Positions 53,808 through 62,331 of a stretch of DNA of 64,000 nucleotides are shown here, in pieces. The DNA is from Algoriphagus lutimaris. Lineage in GTDB: Bacteria > Bacteroidota > Bacteroidia > Cytophagales > Cyclobacteriaceae. The stretch lies in contig NZ_JAFIDJ010000002.1 in NCBI RefSeq assembly GCF_017051705.1, forward strand, positions 640,384 through 704,383. The letters run 5' to 3'. Below the pieces are notes generated by a model, which worked only from the letters and a program-made list of their open reading frames with translations, had not been told where the DNA came from and did not search any database. Both the position numbers and the translations under genes were made by a program. Numbering within the stretch: position 1 is the first letter of the stretch; each line of letters opens with the position of its first letter.

Positions 53808-55535
53808 TCAATCCATTTTAGTCAAGTAATTCTTTTGCAATCCTTCAAGCTCTTCTGCGGTAAAGATTCCATTTTTCTTGTAATTATCTTTACAATAAGC
53901 TAATGCTTTTTCTCCTTCGTTTCGTTTAATATTATGTTCATTAGCCAGTTTCGCGATGTGATAATTGAAAAACAACTGATAGTAGTTCACACTCTTTGGT
54001 TCGAGATCTGTATTTGAATTTAAATAGGCTTTGGTGTCCAGCATAAGATTCATTAAGCCATCATAATCTTTAATTTGTTTGAATGCTGAGATGGCTTTTT
54101 CAAAGTTTGCCAAATAAATTTCTGGAGGAAGAAACGTTTGAATTTGGTCAAATGCCAAGGCATAACTTTCCGCACTTTTCTTATAATCTTCTACGATGAA
54201 GTAGAAATTCCCTTTGTTTGCACCATCAAATCCACCTCCTTCTTTCATTTTAGGAAGCTGCCATAGTTTTTGATCTTCAACAAACTTTAATAATACCTCT
54301 AGTTCATCCTTTTTCTTTCCGATCATAATATCCGAAAATACGGGCTCTAAATCTCGTATAGAATACTCCTCTTCTATCCCATAATTAGTCTTCATATCTT
54401 CTAAATAATAGTCTCGATAAGAAGCTAAATTCTTGTAGTTTTCTACATTTCTGTAATCTTTAAAAATAAACTGAATCCCATCTACTAATGCGAGAGGTAC
54501 AACTGAATTATGATTGGCCTCATAGGTTTGCTTTTTGAACTGGAAATTGGGATTCAAATTTTCCTGATAAATTTCTTCATAATCATTTCCTGCTTCAATT
54601 CTATCTGGCGAATCTGCTGTAGCATTAGCCACGAAATAATAAAGGTTATTACCCTGGTAGTTTTTCATGAGTTTACCAATTTCTTGTCTGACATCTCTGG
54701 CGTAGAAATTCGTTGATAACGATATAAATCCTCTAAAAGGGTTTTCTTCCTCGAGTAAAAGGAAGTGATTATACTCAGCCCCATTGGAATGTCCGATCAT
54801 CACATTGAAATCCGAGGTGCTATACGTACTATTGATGTATGGGACTAGTTCCTCGAAAACGAAATTTTTAAACTTCTGACCAGTTTCTTTGTAATAAACA
54901 TCTAAGTCGTCATTTCTATTAGAGCGGTCGTTAGTCGTTCCATGAACGATGCCCACTAAAATACTTTCAGGCATCAGCCTATATTCATCCAAAGAAAGAT
55001 TTGAAATATAATTTTTGGCCACTGAAAACATATTCCATCCAGCATCAGTGGTATAAAAAACAGGATACTTTTTAGCAGGATCATAGTTCTCAGGTAAAGC
55101 AATTTTAACTAAACGCTCTGCTCCTAAATAGTTGGATTGAAATATTTTAGTGCTGTATCCTAGTCCTAAAGACTCCGCATTAGATTCGTTGGCCCAACCC
55201 TTAACGAAAAATATATTTTTGGAACTAGAATCGGATAATTTTTGATTCGGATTATTATCTAGTTGATTAATAATCCCTTCATTTTCCCATTTTCCTTTTG
55301 TGAATTTGAATTCAGCTGGGTAAGTAATAGCTGCTGTGATTTCTCTCTCGAAATCTGATACTTTATTCATTTTCACAACACCTGGGTCCCAGTTTCCTAA
55401 AGATTCTTGGTTACCCGTAATAAAAACCTCATCGGTTTTATTAGGCACAATGACCTTGATGGTTACGTTCTCTTGAGCAAATGCTTTCCCTATAAAAAGC
55501 ATTGATAGTGCGAATACAATTATTTTTCGATTCAT
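53808..55535 (-). CDS. Secreted CBM20-esterase-TPR protein
   Basis: 575 residues. Signal peptide (1-20), CBM20-type starch-binding domain (about 22-90, VFITGNQESLGNWDPG), esterase D-like alpha/beta hydrolase (about 125-370) with nucleophile Ser250 in MIGHSNGAEYN and a candidate His in ANHNSVVP, then a helical region with TPR-like repeats (about 400-570). Predicted to cleave ester groups on carbohydrate or siderophore-like substrates outside the inner membrane. Paralogue of 59237-60871 in the same domain order; both are controlled by or linked to the same operator. Transcribed away from 55.6 kb. Confidence 0.88.
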   Translation of the reverse strand: MNRKIIVFALSMLFIGKAFAQENVTIKVIVPNKTDEVFITGNQESLGNWDPGVVKMNKVSDFEREITAAITYPAEFKFTKGKWENEGIINQLDNNPNQKLSDSSSKNIFFVKGWANESNAESLGLGYSTKIFQSNYLGAERLVKIALPENYDPAKKYPVFYTTDAGWNMFSVAKNYISNLSLDEYRLMPESILVGIVHGTTNDRSNRNDDLDVYYKETGQKFKNFVFEELVPYINSTYSTSDFNVMIGHSNGAEYNHFLLLEEENPFRGFISLSTNFYARDVRQEIGKLMKNYQGNNLYYFVANATADSPDRIEAGNDYEEIYQENLNPNFQFKKQTYEANHNSVVPLALVDGIQFIFKDYRNVENYKNLASYRDYYLEDMKTNYGIEEEYSIRDLEPVFSDIMIGKKKDELEVLLKFVEDQKLWQLPKMKEGGGFDGANKGNFYFIVEDYKKSAESYALAFDQIQTFLPPEIYLANFEKAISAFKQIKDYDGLMNLMLDTKAYLNSNTDLEPKSVNYYQLFFNYHIAKLANEHNIKRNEGEKALAYCKDNYKKNGIFTAEELEGLQKNYLTKMD

Positions 55536-55557
55536 TTTGTTATGTGGTTGTTTCGAA

Positions 55558-55624
55558 CAAATGTATCCTGCATACTAGATAAAGTCGATAAAAACCTAGG
55601 TGGAAATTGGTACTAGTCCCTAGG
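55558..55624 (-). promoter_or_regulatory. Operator and promoter of the 55535 gene
   Basis: On the minus strand CCTAGGGACTAGTACC (55609-55624) lies 43 bp upstream of TACATTTG (55558-55565), a TAnnTTTG element, about 22 bp before the ATG. Practically the same 95 bp lie upstream of 58055 on the plus strand. Confidence 0.77.
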
Positions 55625-55700
55625 ATGATATTTATTTATCTGACTGTAACTTATTAATATTAAGGATTTTAGCTTCAAAAATAATGGAAGTCTACCGTGC

Positions 55701-55791
55701 AGCTATTAATCCCCTTTACACACTAAGAGGCCCATTAGAACTTGACCAAAATGATGCAAATGTCAGATTTATAGGTGATGTTTTGATTTAG
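55701..55791 (+). pseudogene. Degenerate 3' fragment of a metallo-hydrolase gene
   Basis: Reads INPLYTLRGPLELDQNDA..GDVLI and a stop, corresponding to INSLYTLRGLLELDRSDA..GDVFD near the end of the intact gene 56003-56959. Only the 3' part is present. Confidence 0.75.
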
Positions 55792-55887
55792 AAACTGGTA
55801 TTAAGTCAAGACAATTATTAAGTCAAGATTTGTAACTTGAATTTCAATCCTTCAGATCCAAAACTTTTTAATTGTGTGAGGGATGGA

Positions 55888-55982
55888 AGGCATGAAATTC
55901 TTACTTTACATAAAAAAACCCTGTGGACAAGATTGTCAGGAAGGCAATAGACCAGTCGGATCCGGGTGTATCCAAGTGTTTT
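55888..55982 (+). repeat. Cassette-leader module, copy 9 of 9 (divergent)
   Basis: GAAATTCTTACTTTACATA, ACCCTGTGGACAAGATTG, GCAATAGACCAGTCGGATCC, GGGTGTATCCAAGTGTT. The core is decayed to GTGTTTTTAA. An open frame runs through it into the next gene, but this is not coding in the other copies. Confidence 0.75.
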
Positions 55983-56002
55983 TAATAATAGATATAGGAT
56001 TT

Positions 56003-56959
56003 ATGGTAATAAGAAAATATTTGGCGCTTCTCATCCTAATCATTTTAAACACCAATTTACTTTTTGGTCAGCAAGGGGATCATTCTGTTTCTCAATTAAA
56101 GATTACAACCTTATCCACGATGTTGGTAAACTTAAAAGGTGTAGGGGAATGGGGATATTCGGCATTAATTGATGTGGATGGAAAGAAAATACTTTTTGAT
56201 ACAGGGGCAAAACCTGAAACTGTTTTACAAAATGCGCGGGAAATGGACATTGATTTATCTGATGTAGAAGATGTTTTGCTCAGCCATAATCATTGGGATC
56301 ACATTGGCGGTCTTCTTACCCTTAGACAGGAGTTGAAAAAACAAAACCCCAATGCTCTCAAAAGAATCCATGTAGGAGAGGGCATATTTAGTAAAAGGGT
56401 GAATTCCGAAAATACCATTTTGGCAATTCGAGAAGAATTAGAAGCCGATGATGTGGAGTTTTACATTTATGAAAATCAACAGGAATTATTTCCTGGCGTC
56501 TGGATAACAGGGCCCATAAACCGAATTCATAATGAGCGAAATTGGTCTGGAAATGGTAAAATAGAAACAGCCAGTGGGCTGGTAGAAGATACTATACCTG
56601 AAGATCAGTCTTTGGTGATAAACACAAAAAATGGACTTGTTCTGATTTCAGGGTGTGGGCATGCAGGTCTTATCAATACCCTTGATCATATTGTTGCAAA
56701 TAGTGAAGAAGAAAAGGTGTTTGCGATTATTGGAGGATTTCATCTATTCAATGCCTCAGAAGAGCATTTGAACTGGACGGCAAGTAAACTTAGGGATTTT
56801 GGAGTTTCGAAAATAATTGGAGCCCACTGTACAGGTATTAATTCGCTATACACTTTAAGAGGATTATTAGAACTAGACCGTAGTGATGCTGTGTTTGGAT
56901 CTGTAGGTGATGTTTTTGATTTAGCAAATGGTATTAAAGCGGGGCCTATTGCAAGGTAA
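56003..56959 (+). CDS. Secreted metallo-beta-lactamase-fold hydrolase (COG1237-like)
   Basis: 318 residues from ATG 56003, which gives a signal peptide (VIRKYLALLILIILNTNLLF); a longer frame from 55883 would translate the repeat module and is rejected. The zinc motif is H95-N-H97-W-D99-H100 in LLSHNHWDHIGG; SGCGHAGLIN gives the next His and GAHCTGI the last. KITTLSTML..YSALIDVDGKKILFDTG matches the COG1237 group (7,8-dihydropterin-methyl-ribofuranosyl-aminobenzene synthase-like), but the substrate in this secreted form is unknown. Two 3' fragments of relatives lie at 55701 and 61621. Confidence 0.88.
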   Translation: MVIRKYLALLILIILNTNLLFGQQGDHSVSQLKITTLSTMLVNLKGVGEWGYSALIDVDGKKILFDTGAKPETVLQNAREMDIDLSDVEDVLLSHNHWDHIGGLLTLRQELKKQNPNALKRIHVGEGIFSKRVNSENTILAIREELEADDVEFYIYENQQELFPGVWITGPINRIHNERNWSGNGKIETASGLVEDTIPEDQSLVINTKNGLVLISGCGHAGLINTLDHIVANSEEEKVFAIIGGFHLFNASEEHLNWTASKLRDFGVSKIIGAHCTGINSLYTLRGLLELDRSDAVFGSVGDVFDLANGIKAGPIAR

Positions 56960-57312
56960 AAAGGAGACTTAGAAAAATGACAAATAGATAAAGGGAGAAG
57001 GAGATTAAAAAGTATCCCTCATATCTGCAAAGGGTTTTGTAAAGAGTTCGTTTGGGAAAATGGAAATTGCTAATCCATAAACATGGTGTTTTCAGGACAA
57101 AAAAAGAGTCTGGCCATTCACTACTTTGATGCCTTTAGCAGCGGCGGTCTTCCGCTTAATTTGATTCTAGTGTAGCTGGACCTTTTCAGCTCGCATACCA
57201 ACGACCGTACTGATCAGGAGGGATATTTCATGCCAAATGGTAAGTTAAATAATACTGAAATCAGGAAAGCTTCGGGAAAATTTCGGGCTTTTAATAGATA
57301 CTTTCTTTGTAG
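56960..57312. other. Gap without a recognised gene
   Basis: Short open stretches such as MPLAAAVFRLI (near 57131) break off quickly. It may contain remnants of lost genes; nothing identifiable. Confidence 0.4.
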
Positions 57313-57863
57313 AATATCGACTATTCCCTAAATGCCAAAAACCGTGAAGAGGTATTAACAAATAACCTGATTGATCTACATGATCATTTTAATCTATCCC
57401 AGAAGCAGGTATATGGCTACTACGGACTTGGACATACCATGCTAAACCCAATAAGTGGAGGTTATGAGTCTATGGCATCAAGGTTCAAAAATGCCAAACC
57501 AGAAATGGAGGGCAAAATCCTGACTGCGAATTTAATTTAGATAGTCATATGACTATGAACAGTGATAATCTCTCATCGATTTTAAGAGATGAGGGTGAGT
57601 TTACTATGCTATCTGTGTCCTACGATAACATTTGGATGAATTATTTACACGGTATAGATGAACTAAGGAGATCCTCTAATCCACATTCCATTAATATAGT
57701 AAAGCTGAACGGCAAAAACTCCCCATATATGGAATCGCGAAGACTCTCAATGATGTCGCAGATTTTGCCCCTAGGGCCGCTCCTAAATTCCTTAGAAGGA
57801 TCAGTAACCACTGATATTAATCAATATATGATTCTAATAAGGAACTCTGAGGGAGCATTATAG
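57313..57863 (+). pseudogene. 3' fragment of an Ere/ChaN-like hydrolase gene, frameshifted
   Basis: NREEVLTNNLIDLHDHFNLS and YGYYGLGHTML match the second half of the 46025-47266 product (NREEILTENLIALYDRYNLS, YGSYGLGHTVL). A small deletion near 57538 shifts the frame; from 57549 the other frame continues (DEGEFTMLSVSYDNIWMNYL .. MILIRNSEGAL) to the normal C-terminus. The 5' half is absent. Confidence 0.87.
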
Positions 57864-57964
57864 TTGCGATACATTTATTGGAGAATGAAACAGATCTTAA
57901 GTGTATTAAAAACATTAAAACACTTAAAAATGAAGAAGTTATTGTCCGATAAAATAAAAATCAT

Positions 57965-58031
57965 CCTAGGGACTAGTACCAATTTCAACCTAGGCTTCTA
58001 TCAAGTTTATCTAGTATGCAGGATACATTTG
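57965..58031 (+). promoter_or_regulatory. Operator and promoter of the 58055 operon
   Basis: CCTAGGGACTAGTACC (57965-57980) lies 43 bp upstream of TACATTTG (58024-58031); ATG is 23 bp further. Sequence nearly identical to the region upstream of 55535 on the other strand. Confidence 0.77.
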
Positions 58032-58054
58032 TTTGAAACAACCACATAACAAAA

Positions 58055-59215
58055 ATGAAAAAGTTACACTTATTAATATTTCCATTAATTTTTATTGTAT
58101 CGGGTGTGTTTGCTCAAAAGTTTGAGGAAATCACAATTGATTCAAAAGAATTAAATCAAAAAAGAGAAATCGTGGTATACACGCCCGTGAATTATTATGA
58201 TGAGTATACCTATTATAACGTCATATATGTTTTTGATGCCCATGATCGGCCTCTTTTTGACTATGTAAACTCCATAGCACATCTTATTAGTGGAAATCAT
58301 GAAGGATTTATTGTGGTGGGCATCAAGGCTACTTATGATCCAGTCAATTTCTATGCTAGAAATCATGATTTTCTTCCTTCTACAACAACTAGAAATATGG
58401 GACCTAAGTCCAAAGGGAATGCGGAAAACTTCTTGAAATATTTGAAAAATGAAGTGATTCCTTATGTCGATAATAATTACAGAACATTAAAGCATAAAAC
58501 CGCTGTTGGTCATTCGCTTGGGGCCTCCTTTCTATTTTATACTATGATGAATGAACCTTCGCTATTTGATAATATAATTGCTGTTTCTCCCAATTTAGCA
58601 GATGATAATGAGCGGCTAGTAAAGCAACTTGCAACTTTTGATCCCAATCAATATTCTTCTACCAAATTCCTATATGTAAGTAATGCCGATGAAGGAAAAA
58701 ACAGTAATTATAGAGGCTGGGGAGAAGCCTATGAAAAAACCTATAAAATTCTAAAAAATGATTTAGCTACAGAGAATCTAAAGGTTGTAGTAGAGGAATA
58801 TCCAAGTGAATCGCATAGATCAGGCTATATCCCAAGCGTTAAATCGGCTATCTCGATATACATGAATGAAATTGAGCCAATTCAAGAGAAATTACTCTCC
58901 CAAGAAAAATTTGAAGTCACTTTTAAGGTAAAAGTACCAAATGAAAATGATGAGATTTTTATCACTGGTAATCAAGAAAGCTTAGGGAATTGGATGCCTG
59001 AAAAAATCAAAATGAATAAAACGTCACCGTTAGAACGTGAAATCACTTTAAAAGTACAGGACCCTGTCCAGGTAAAATTTACAAAAGGAAGCTGGGAAAG
59101 TGAAGCTTGGATGTCATTTTCAGATAATAGTCAAGGTAAGACAAGTGTGGCGAGAATGTTTAGACCTAAGGCAGGTATGAAAGTATCTTTTGAAATAGCC
59201 GGATATATGCAGTAA
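58055..59215 (+). CDS. Secreted esterase-CBM20 protein (swapped domain order)
   Basis: 386 residues. Signal peptide (1-20, GVFAQ), esterase domain (about 22-275) with nucleophile Ser154 in AVGHSLGASF, acidic candidates in NADEGKNS and catalytic His in PSESHRSG, then a C-terminal CBM20-like domain (about 288-370, IFITGNQESLGNWMPEKI). The domain order is the reverse of the two paralogues. The next gene starts 21 bp downstream: operon. Probably a starch- or glycan-targeted esterase (inference). Confidence 0.9.
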   Translation: MKKLHLLIFPLIFIVSGVFAQKFEEITIDSKELNQKREIVVYTPVNYYDEYTYYNVIYVFDAHDRPLFDYVNSIAHLISGNHEGFIVVGIKATYDPVNFYARNHDFLPSTTTRNMGPKSKGNAENFLKYLKNEVIPYVDNNYRTLKHKTAVGHSLGASFLFYTMMNEPSLFDNIIAVSPNLADDNERLVKQLATFDPNQYSSTKFLYVSNADEGKNSNYRGWGEAYEKTYKILKNDLATENLKVVVEEYPSESHRSGYIPSVKSAISIYMNEIEPIQEKLLSQEKFEVTFKVKVPNENDEIFITGNQESLGNWMPEKIKMNKTSPLEREITLKVQDPVQVKFTKGSWESEAWMSFSDNSQGKTSVARMFRPKAGMKVSFEIAGYMQ

Positions 59216-59236
59216 TACAGAAAACATTATTTATTT

Positions 59237-60871
59237 ATGAAAACATCATTGACTATCATTTTTGGCCTACTCTCTTTCATCTCTTTTGGACAAGAGTTAA
59301 CCACCATTCAAGTGTCTGTCCCAAATAAATCGGACGAAGTATATATTGTGGGAAATCAGGATGCTCTAGGAAACTGGCAGCCCAATCAGGTTAAAATGGA
59401 GAAAGCCTCCGACTATGAACGAACCATAACATTGGAACTTAATTTCCCGGCAGAGTTTAAGTTCACAAAAGGAAGTTGGGAAAGCGAAGGAATAGTAACA
59501 ACCTTATTGGACAACCCTAACCTTAAAATCGAAGACGGAAATGCTAGTAATTCTTTTAAAGTAAAAACCTGGAGGGATAATATTCAGGCAGACAAACTTG
59601 GTCTCGATTATGACATCAAATACATAAACTCCAAACTCTTCGGTGATGAAAGAATGCTCAATATCTATGTGCCCGAAAATTATTCGCCAAACAGAAAATA
59701 CCCCGTCATTTATCTTACTGACGGCTCAGGCACAAATTTCCCTGCAGTTAAAGGATATGTAACCGCCTTTTCTCAACCCAACTTTAAGCTTGTTCCACCT
59801 TCCATTGTCGTAGGAGTCGTACATAAATCCCGAAATGAAGAACTTTACAATGAAGGGAATGGCAAGCACTTTACTGAATATTTACTTAATGAGGTGATGC
59901 CATACATTGAATCGACCTACAGCACCTCAGGTTTCAACATCATGGTAGGCCATTCGAATGGAGCTGAATTCAACCATACATTATTGGTTAGAGAGGATAA
60001 CCCATTTAGAGGTTTTATATCACTCTCAACGTCCTTTTACGGAACAAAGGATATCAAGGGCAATCTCCCTTCATTTCTCAAGGATTATAATGGAAAGAAG
60101 ATGTATTATTTTATAGCCAATGGCACATATGATTCACCAGATAGATATCAGGCAGGACTAACCTTTGATAGTTTGTATCAACATAACCCCAGTTCAAAAA
60201 TCGACTTCAAAAGCCAAACCTATAAAGCAAACCATCAAACCATAGTCCCTCTCGGCTTATACGATGGTCTTCAATTTATTTTTAGAGATTACAGCGATTT
60301 AGATGTCTACCCGACTATATACGATTACGCTCAAAACTATCTAAAAAATGTAAAAGAGAATTATGGAATTGAGGGTCAAATTACCAGAGATGAGTTGGAA
60401 GGGTATGTCTTAAACTTAATGAAAACAAAAAATAAAAAGGAGTATGAATATATAATGGAGTTTATGGATGAGAACCGCCTTTTTAATGGCGGAAAAGTAG
60501 ATCCTGTTAACAAAGCAATGGGTTACTTCATGATTGAGTCTTATGACGAGACTATCAGCTATTTCAATCAAGCCCTTGAAGAAATTGAGAATATAAATCC
60601 TGATTTATTTTATAAAAATGCCTTGTATGCAGCTACCAGAGCCTATAAAGCTGAAGGTAAAATTGCTGAGGGTATAATTTTCCTTGAGAAAGGAAGAGAA
60701 AAACTCCCTGAGCATTTCTCCCTAGGCTTTGCCTATCACATCGCAAAGCTATCATTGGAGAATATGGTTGAAATTCAAAAGGGGAAAGAAGCTTTAGAAT
60801 ATTGCAAAACCAATTACAGAGAGAACAAGGATTTCTCTATGGACGATCTTTTTGCTTTAGAAAAAAAATAA
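59237..60871 (+). CDS. Secreted CBM20-esterase-TPR protein, second paralogue
   Basis: 544 residues. Signal peptide (about 1-19, SFGQ), CBM20 domain (about 20-90, VYIVGNQDALGNWQPNQV), esterase with Ser240 in MVGHSNGAEFNH and candidate His in ANHQTIVP, C-terminal TPR-like helices (about 400-540). Close paralogue of 53808-55535. Second gene of the operon that starts at 58055. Its stop codon abuts a fragment of another gene (60875), so the original C-terminus may be altered by a few residues: it ends FALEKK, compared with KNYLTKMD in the paralogue. Confidence 0.88.
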   Translation: MKTSLTIIFGLLSFISFGQELTTIQVSVPNKSDEVYIVGNQDALGNWQPNQVKMEKASDYERTITLELNFPAEFKFTKGSWESEGIVTTLLDNPNLKIEDGNASNSFKVKTWRDNIQADKLGLDYDIKYINSKLFGDERMLNIYVPENYSPNRKYPVIYLTDGSGTNFPAVKGYVTAFSQPNFKLVPPSIVVGVVHKSRNEELYNEGNGKHFTEYLLNEVMPYIESTYSTSGFNIMVGHSNGAEFNHTLLVREDNPFRGFISLSTSFYGTKDIKGNLPSFLKDYNGKKMYYFIANGTYDSPDRYQAGLTFDSLYQHNPSSKIDFKSQTYKANHQTIVPLGLYDGLQFIFRDYSDLDVYPTIYDYAQNYLKNVKENYGIEGQITRDELEGYVLNLMKTKNKKEYEYIMEFMDENRLFNGGKVDPVNKAMGYFMIESYDETISYFNQALEEIENINPDLFYKNALYAATRAYKAEGKIAEGIIFLEKGREKLPEHFSLGFAYHIAKLSLENMVEIQKGKEALEYCKTNYRENKDFSMDDLFALEKK

Positions 60872-60874
60872 ATA

Positions 60875-61216
60875 CTGTTGACACTAATAATTTTGCTTTA
60901 GGAGGGTCCTATTTTCTTTCCGGAAATCACCCAGATTATGGAGGCGAGGGATCAATTATTACAAAAGATAATAAGGTCGAATTTGTTGCATTTACAACAC
61001 TTGATAAAGGAAGCTTTGCAGTCGTGCAACATGAGGCTGTTTCATCTGGAATATGGAAGTATTATTCTAGTCACTCCCCAAAAAGATGGCTCATTTAGGC
61101 CCCTTCAAATACAGGGCTCTGTACCCCCTGAAGAAGGTAGTTTTGATTATTTAAAAAGAAATGTGTTACAAAGAGAAGAAGTAATTAAGTTTTTTACAGA
61201 GGATGGAGTTATATAA
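60875..61216 (+). pseudogene. 3' fragment of the 24837-type secreted protein gene, frameshifted
   Basis: NTVDTNNFALGGSYFLSGNH and TKDNKVEFVAFTTLDKGSF match the 24837-25592 product; a frameshift near 61025 separates it from RLFHLEYGSIILVTPQKDG and the proper end FFTEDGVI. Only the last 110 or so codons remain, joined directly to the esterase stop codon. Confidence 0.88.
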
Positions 61217-61279
61217 TACGGATTTCAGCAATTAAAAGAATAAATCTGTAAAGTAAATAGTGGGTATATCAGAAACAAT

Positions 61280-61620
61280 ATCAATCGAGTATTTACAAGA
61301 ATTATCATCTTGATTAGCATTTCAGGTAAATGGAATACCTATTTTAGTCTTGTTGATGGCCCGACATTTTATCAAAACTTTCATATTCTTACAACCTTCA
61401 TATGGCTCGGACTACTTTTAACACAATTGATTTACATAGATTCAAGAAAGACTTTGATACATAGAAGATTAGGTGAAAAATTTATTGTTGGACCAATACT
61501 TATTTCACCCTAGTTTCGCTATCTGTTTTCCCAGCATCAAAATCAGCTGCTCGTGGTGAATCTGAAATATTTGCGATTCAGAATATTTTTCCTGCATTAG
61601 AAGTTGCTATACTAAGTGTA
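61280..61620 (+). pseudogene. Fragment of a multi-pass membrane protein gene
   Basis: FHILTTFIWLGLLLTQLIYI and HRRLGEKFIVGPILI, then a one-base frameshift near 61508 and continuation TLVSLSVFPASKSAARG and IFPALEVAILSV. Breaks off at 61620, where the next fragment begins. Family not determined. Confidence 0.7.
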
Positions 61621-61845
61621 CTAGGATTTCATCTATTCAATGCATCAGAAGAGCATTTGAACTGGACGACAAGCAACCTGAGAGTTTGGAGTCTAGAAAA
61701 TAATTGGAGCCCATTGTACAGGTATTAATTCGCTATATACTTTAAGAGGCTTATTAGAACTAGACCGTAGTGATGCTGTGGTTGGATCTGTAGGTGATGT
61801 TTTTGATTTGGCAAATGGTATAAAAGCGGGGCCTATTGCAAGGTA
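61621..61845 (+). pseudogene. 3' fragment of the metallo-hydrolase gene, second copy
   Basis: Closely matches 56737-56959 (starting GGATTTCATCTATTCAATGC), with an indel near 61680 that shifts the frame, and ends at the same stop codon (GCCTATTGCAAGGTAA). Inserted directly between two other gene fragments. Confidence 0.9.
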
Positions 61846-61846
61846 A

Positions 61847-62176
61847 AATAAGGGCTTAAAAATCCTGCAAGGTCAATCTACCTTAACAAGTCAAAAGCCC
61901 TGGACAGTCGCATTTATTTTTGGTTTACTCCATGGATTTGGATTCGCAGGAGCATTACAAGACATCGGATTGCCTCAAAATGAAATCCCCTTGACTTTGA
62001 CTACCTTCAATGTGGGAGCAGAATTAGGACAAATTTTTTTTGTCTTGGTGGTTTTGCAGATCATAAGATTCACACAATTTATTCTGCCATCAAAAAGTTG
62101 GACCGAAAAACTTGTTCCTTATGCCATAAGCTCAAAGGCTGTATTCTGGTTGATCGAACGGATTACAGGATTTTAG
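61847..62176 (+). pseudogene. 3' fragment of a HupE/UreJ-type membrane protein gene
   Basis: Open from 61847 with no proper start: KPWTVAFIFGLLHGFGFAGA, LPLTLTTFNVGAELGQIF-like segment and a final helix. LLHGFGFAGAL is the HupE/UreJ family signature. The N-terminal half (beta domain and first helices) is missing. Confidence 0.8.
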
Positions 62177-62331
62177 AATAACTATGAACTTCCCCTCGAG
62201 ATGTTGTAAAAAAATCAATGGAAGCATTAAAAGAATCTATCAGGAAATATAATTCGCATATAAAGACTGTTACCAGATAATCCCAACTTTGGAGAAGCAT
62301 CAACCAATTGATAAACACGAACCCTGAAAAA

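Noticed and set aside
55883-56002. N-terminal extension of the metallo-hydrolase
   Set aside because: It would translate a repeat module that is non-coding in eight other places; the ATG at 56003 gives a normal signal peptide.
57100-57300. Possible transposon remnant around MPLAAAVFRLI
   Set aside because: The open stretch is too short and I cannot match it to a known family, so no claim is made.
16909-62176. Classical integron integrase, attI or insertion-sequence transposase
   Set aside because: No tyrosine recombinase, transposase or resolvase reading frame or fragment was recognised in the window, so the array is described without an assigned enzyme.
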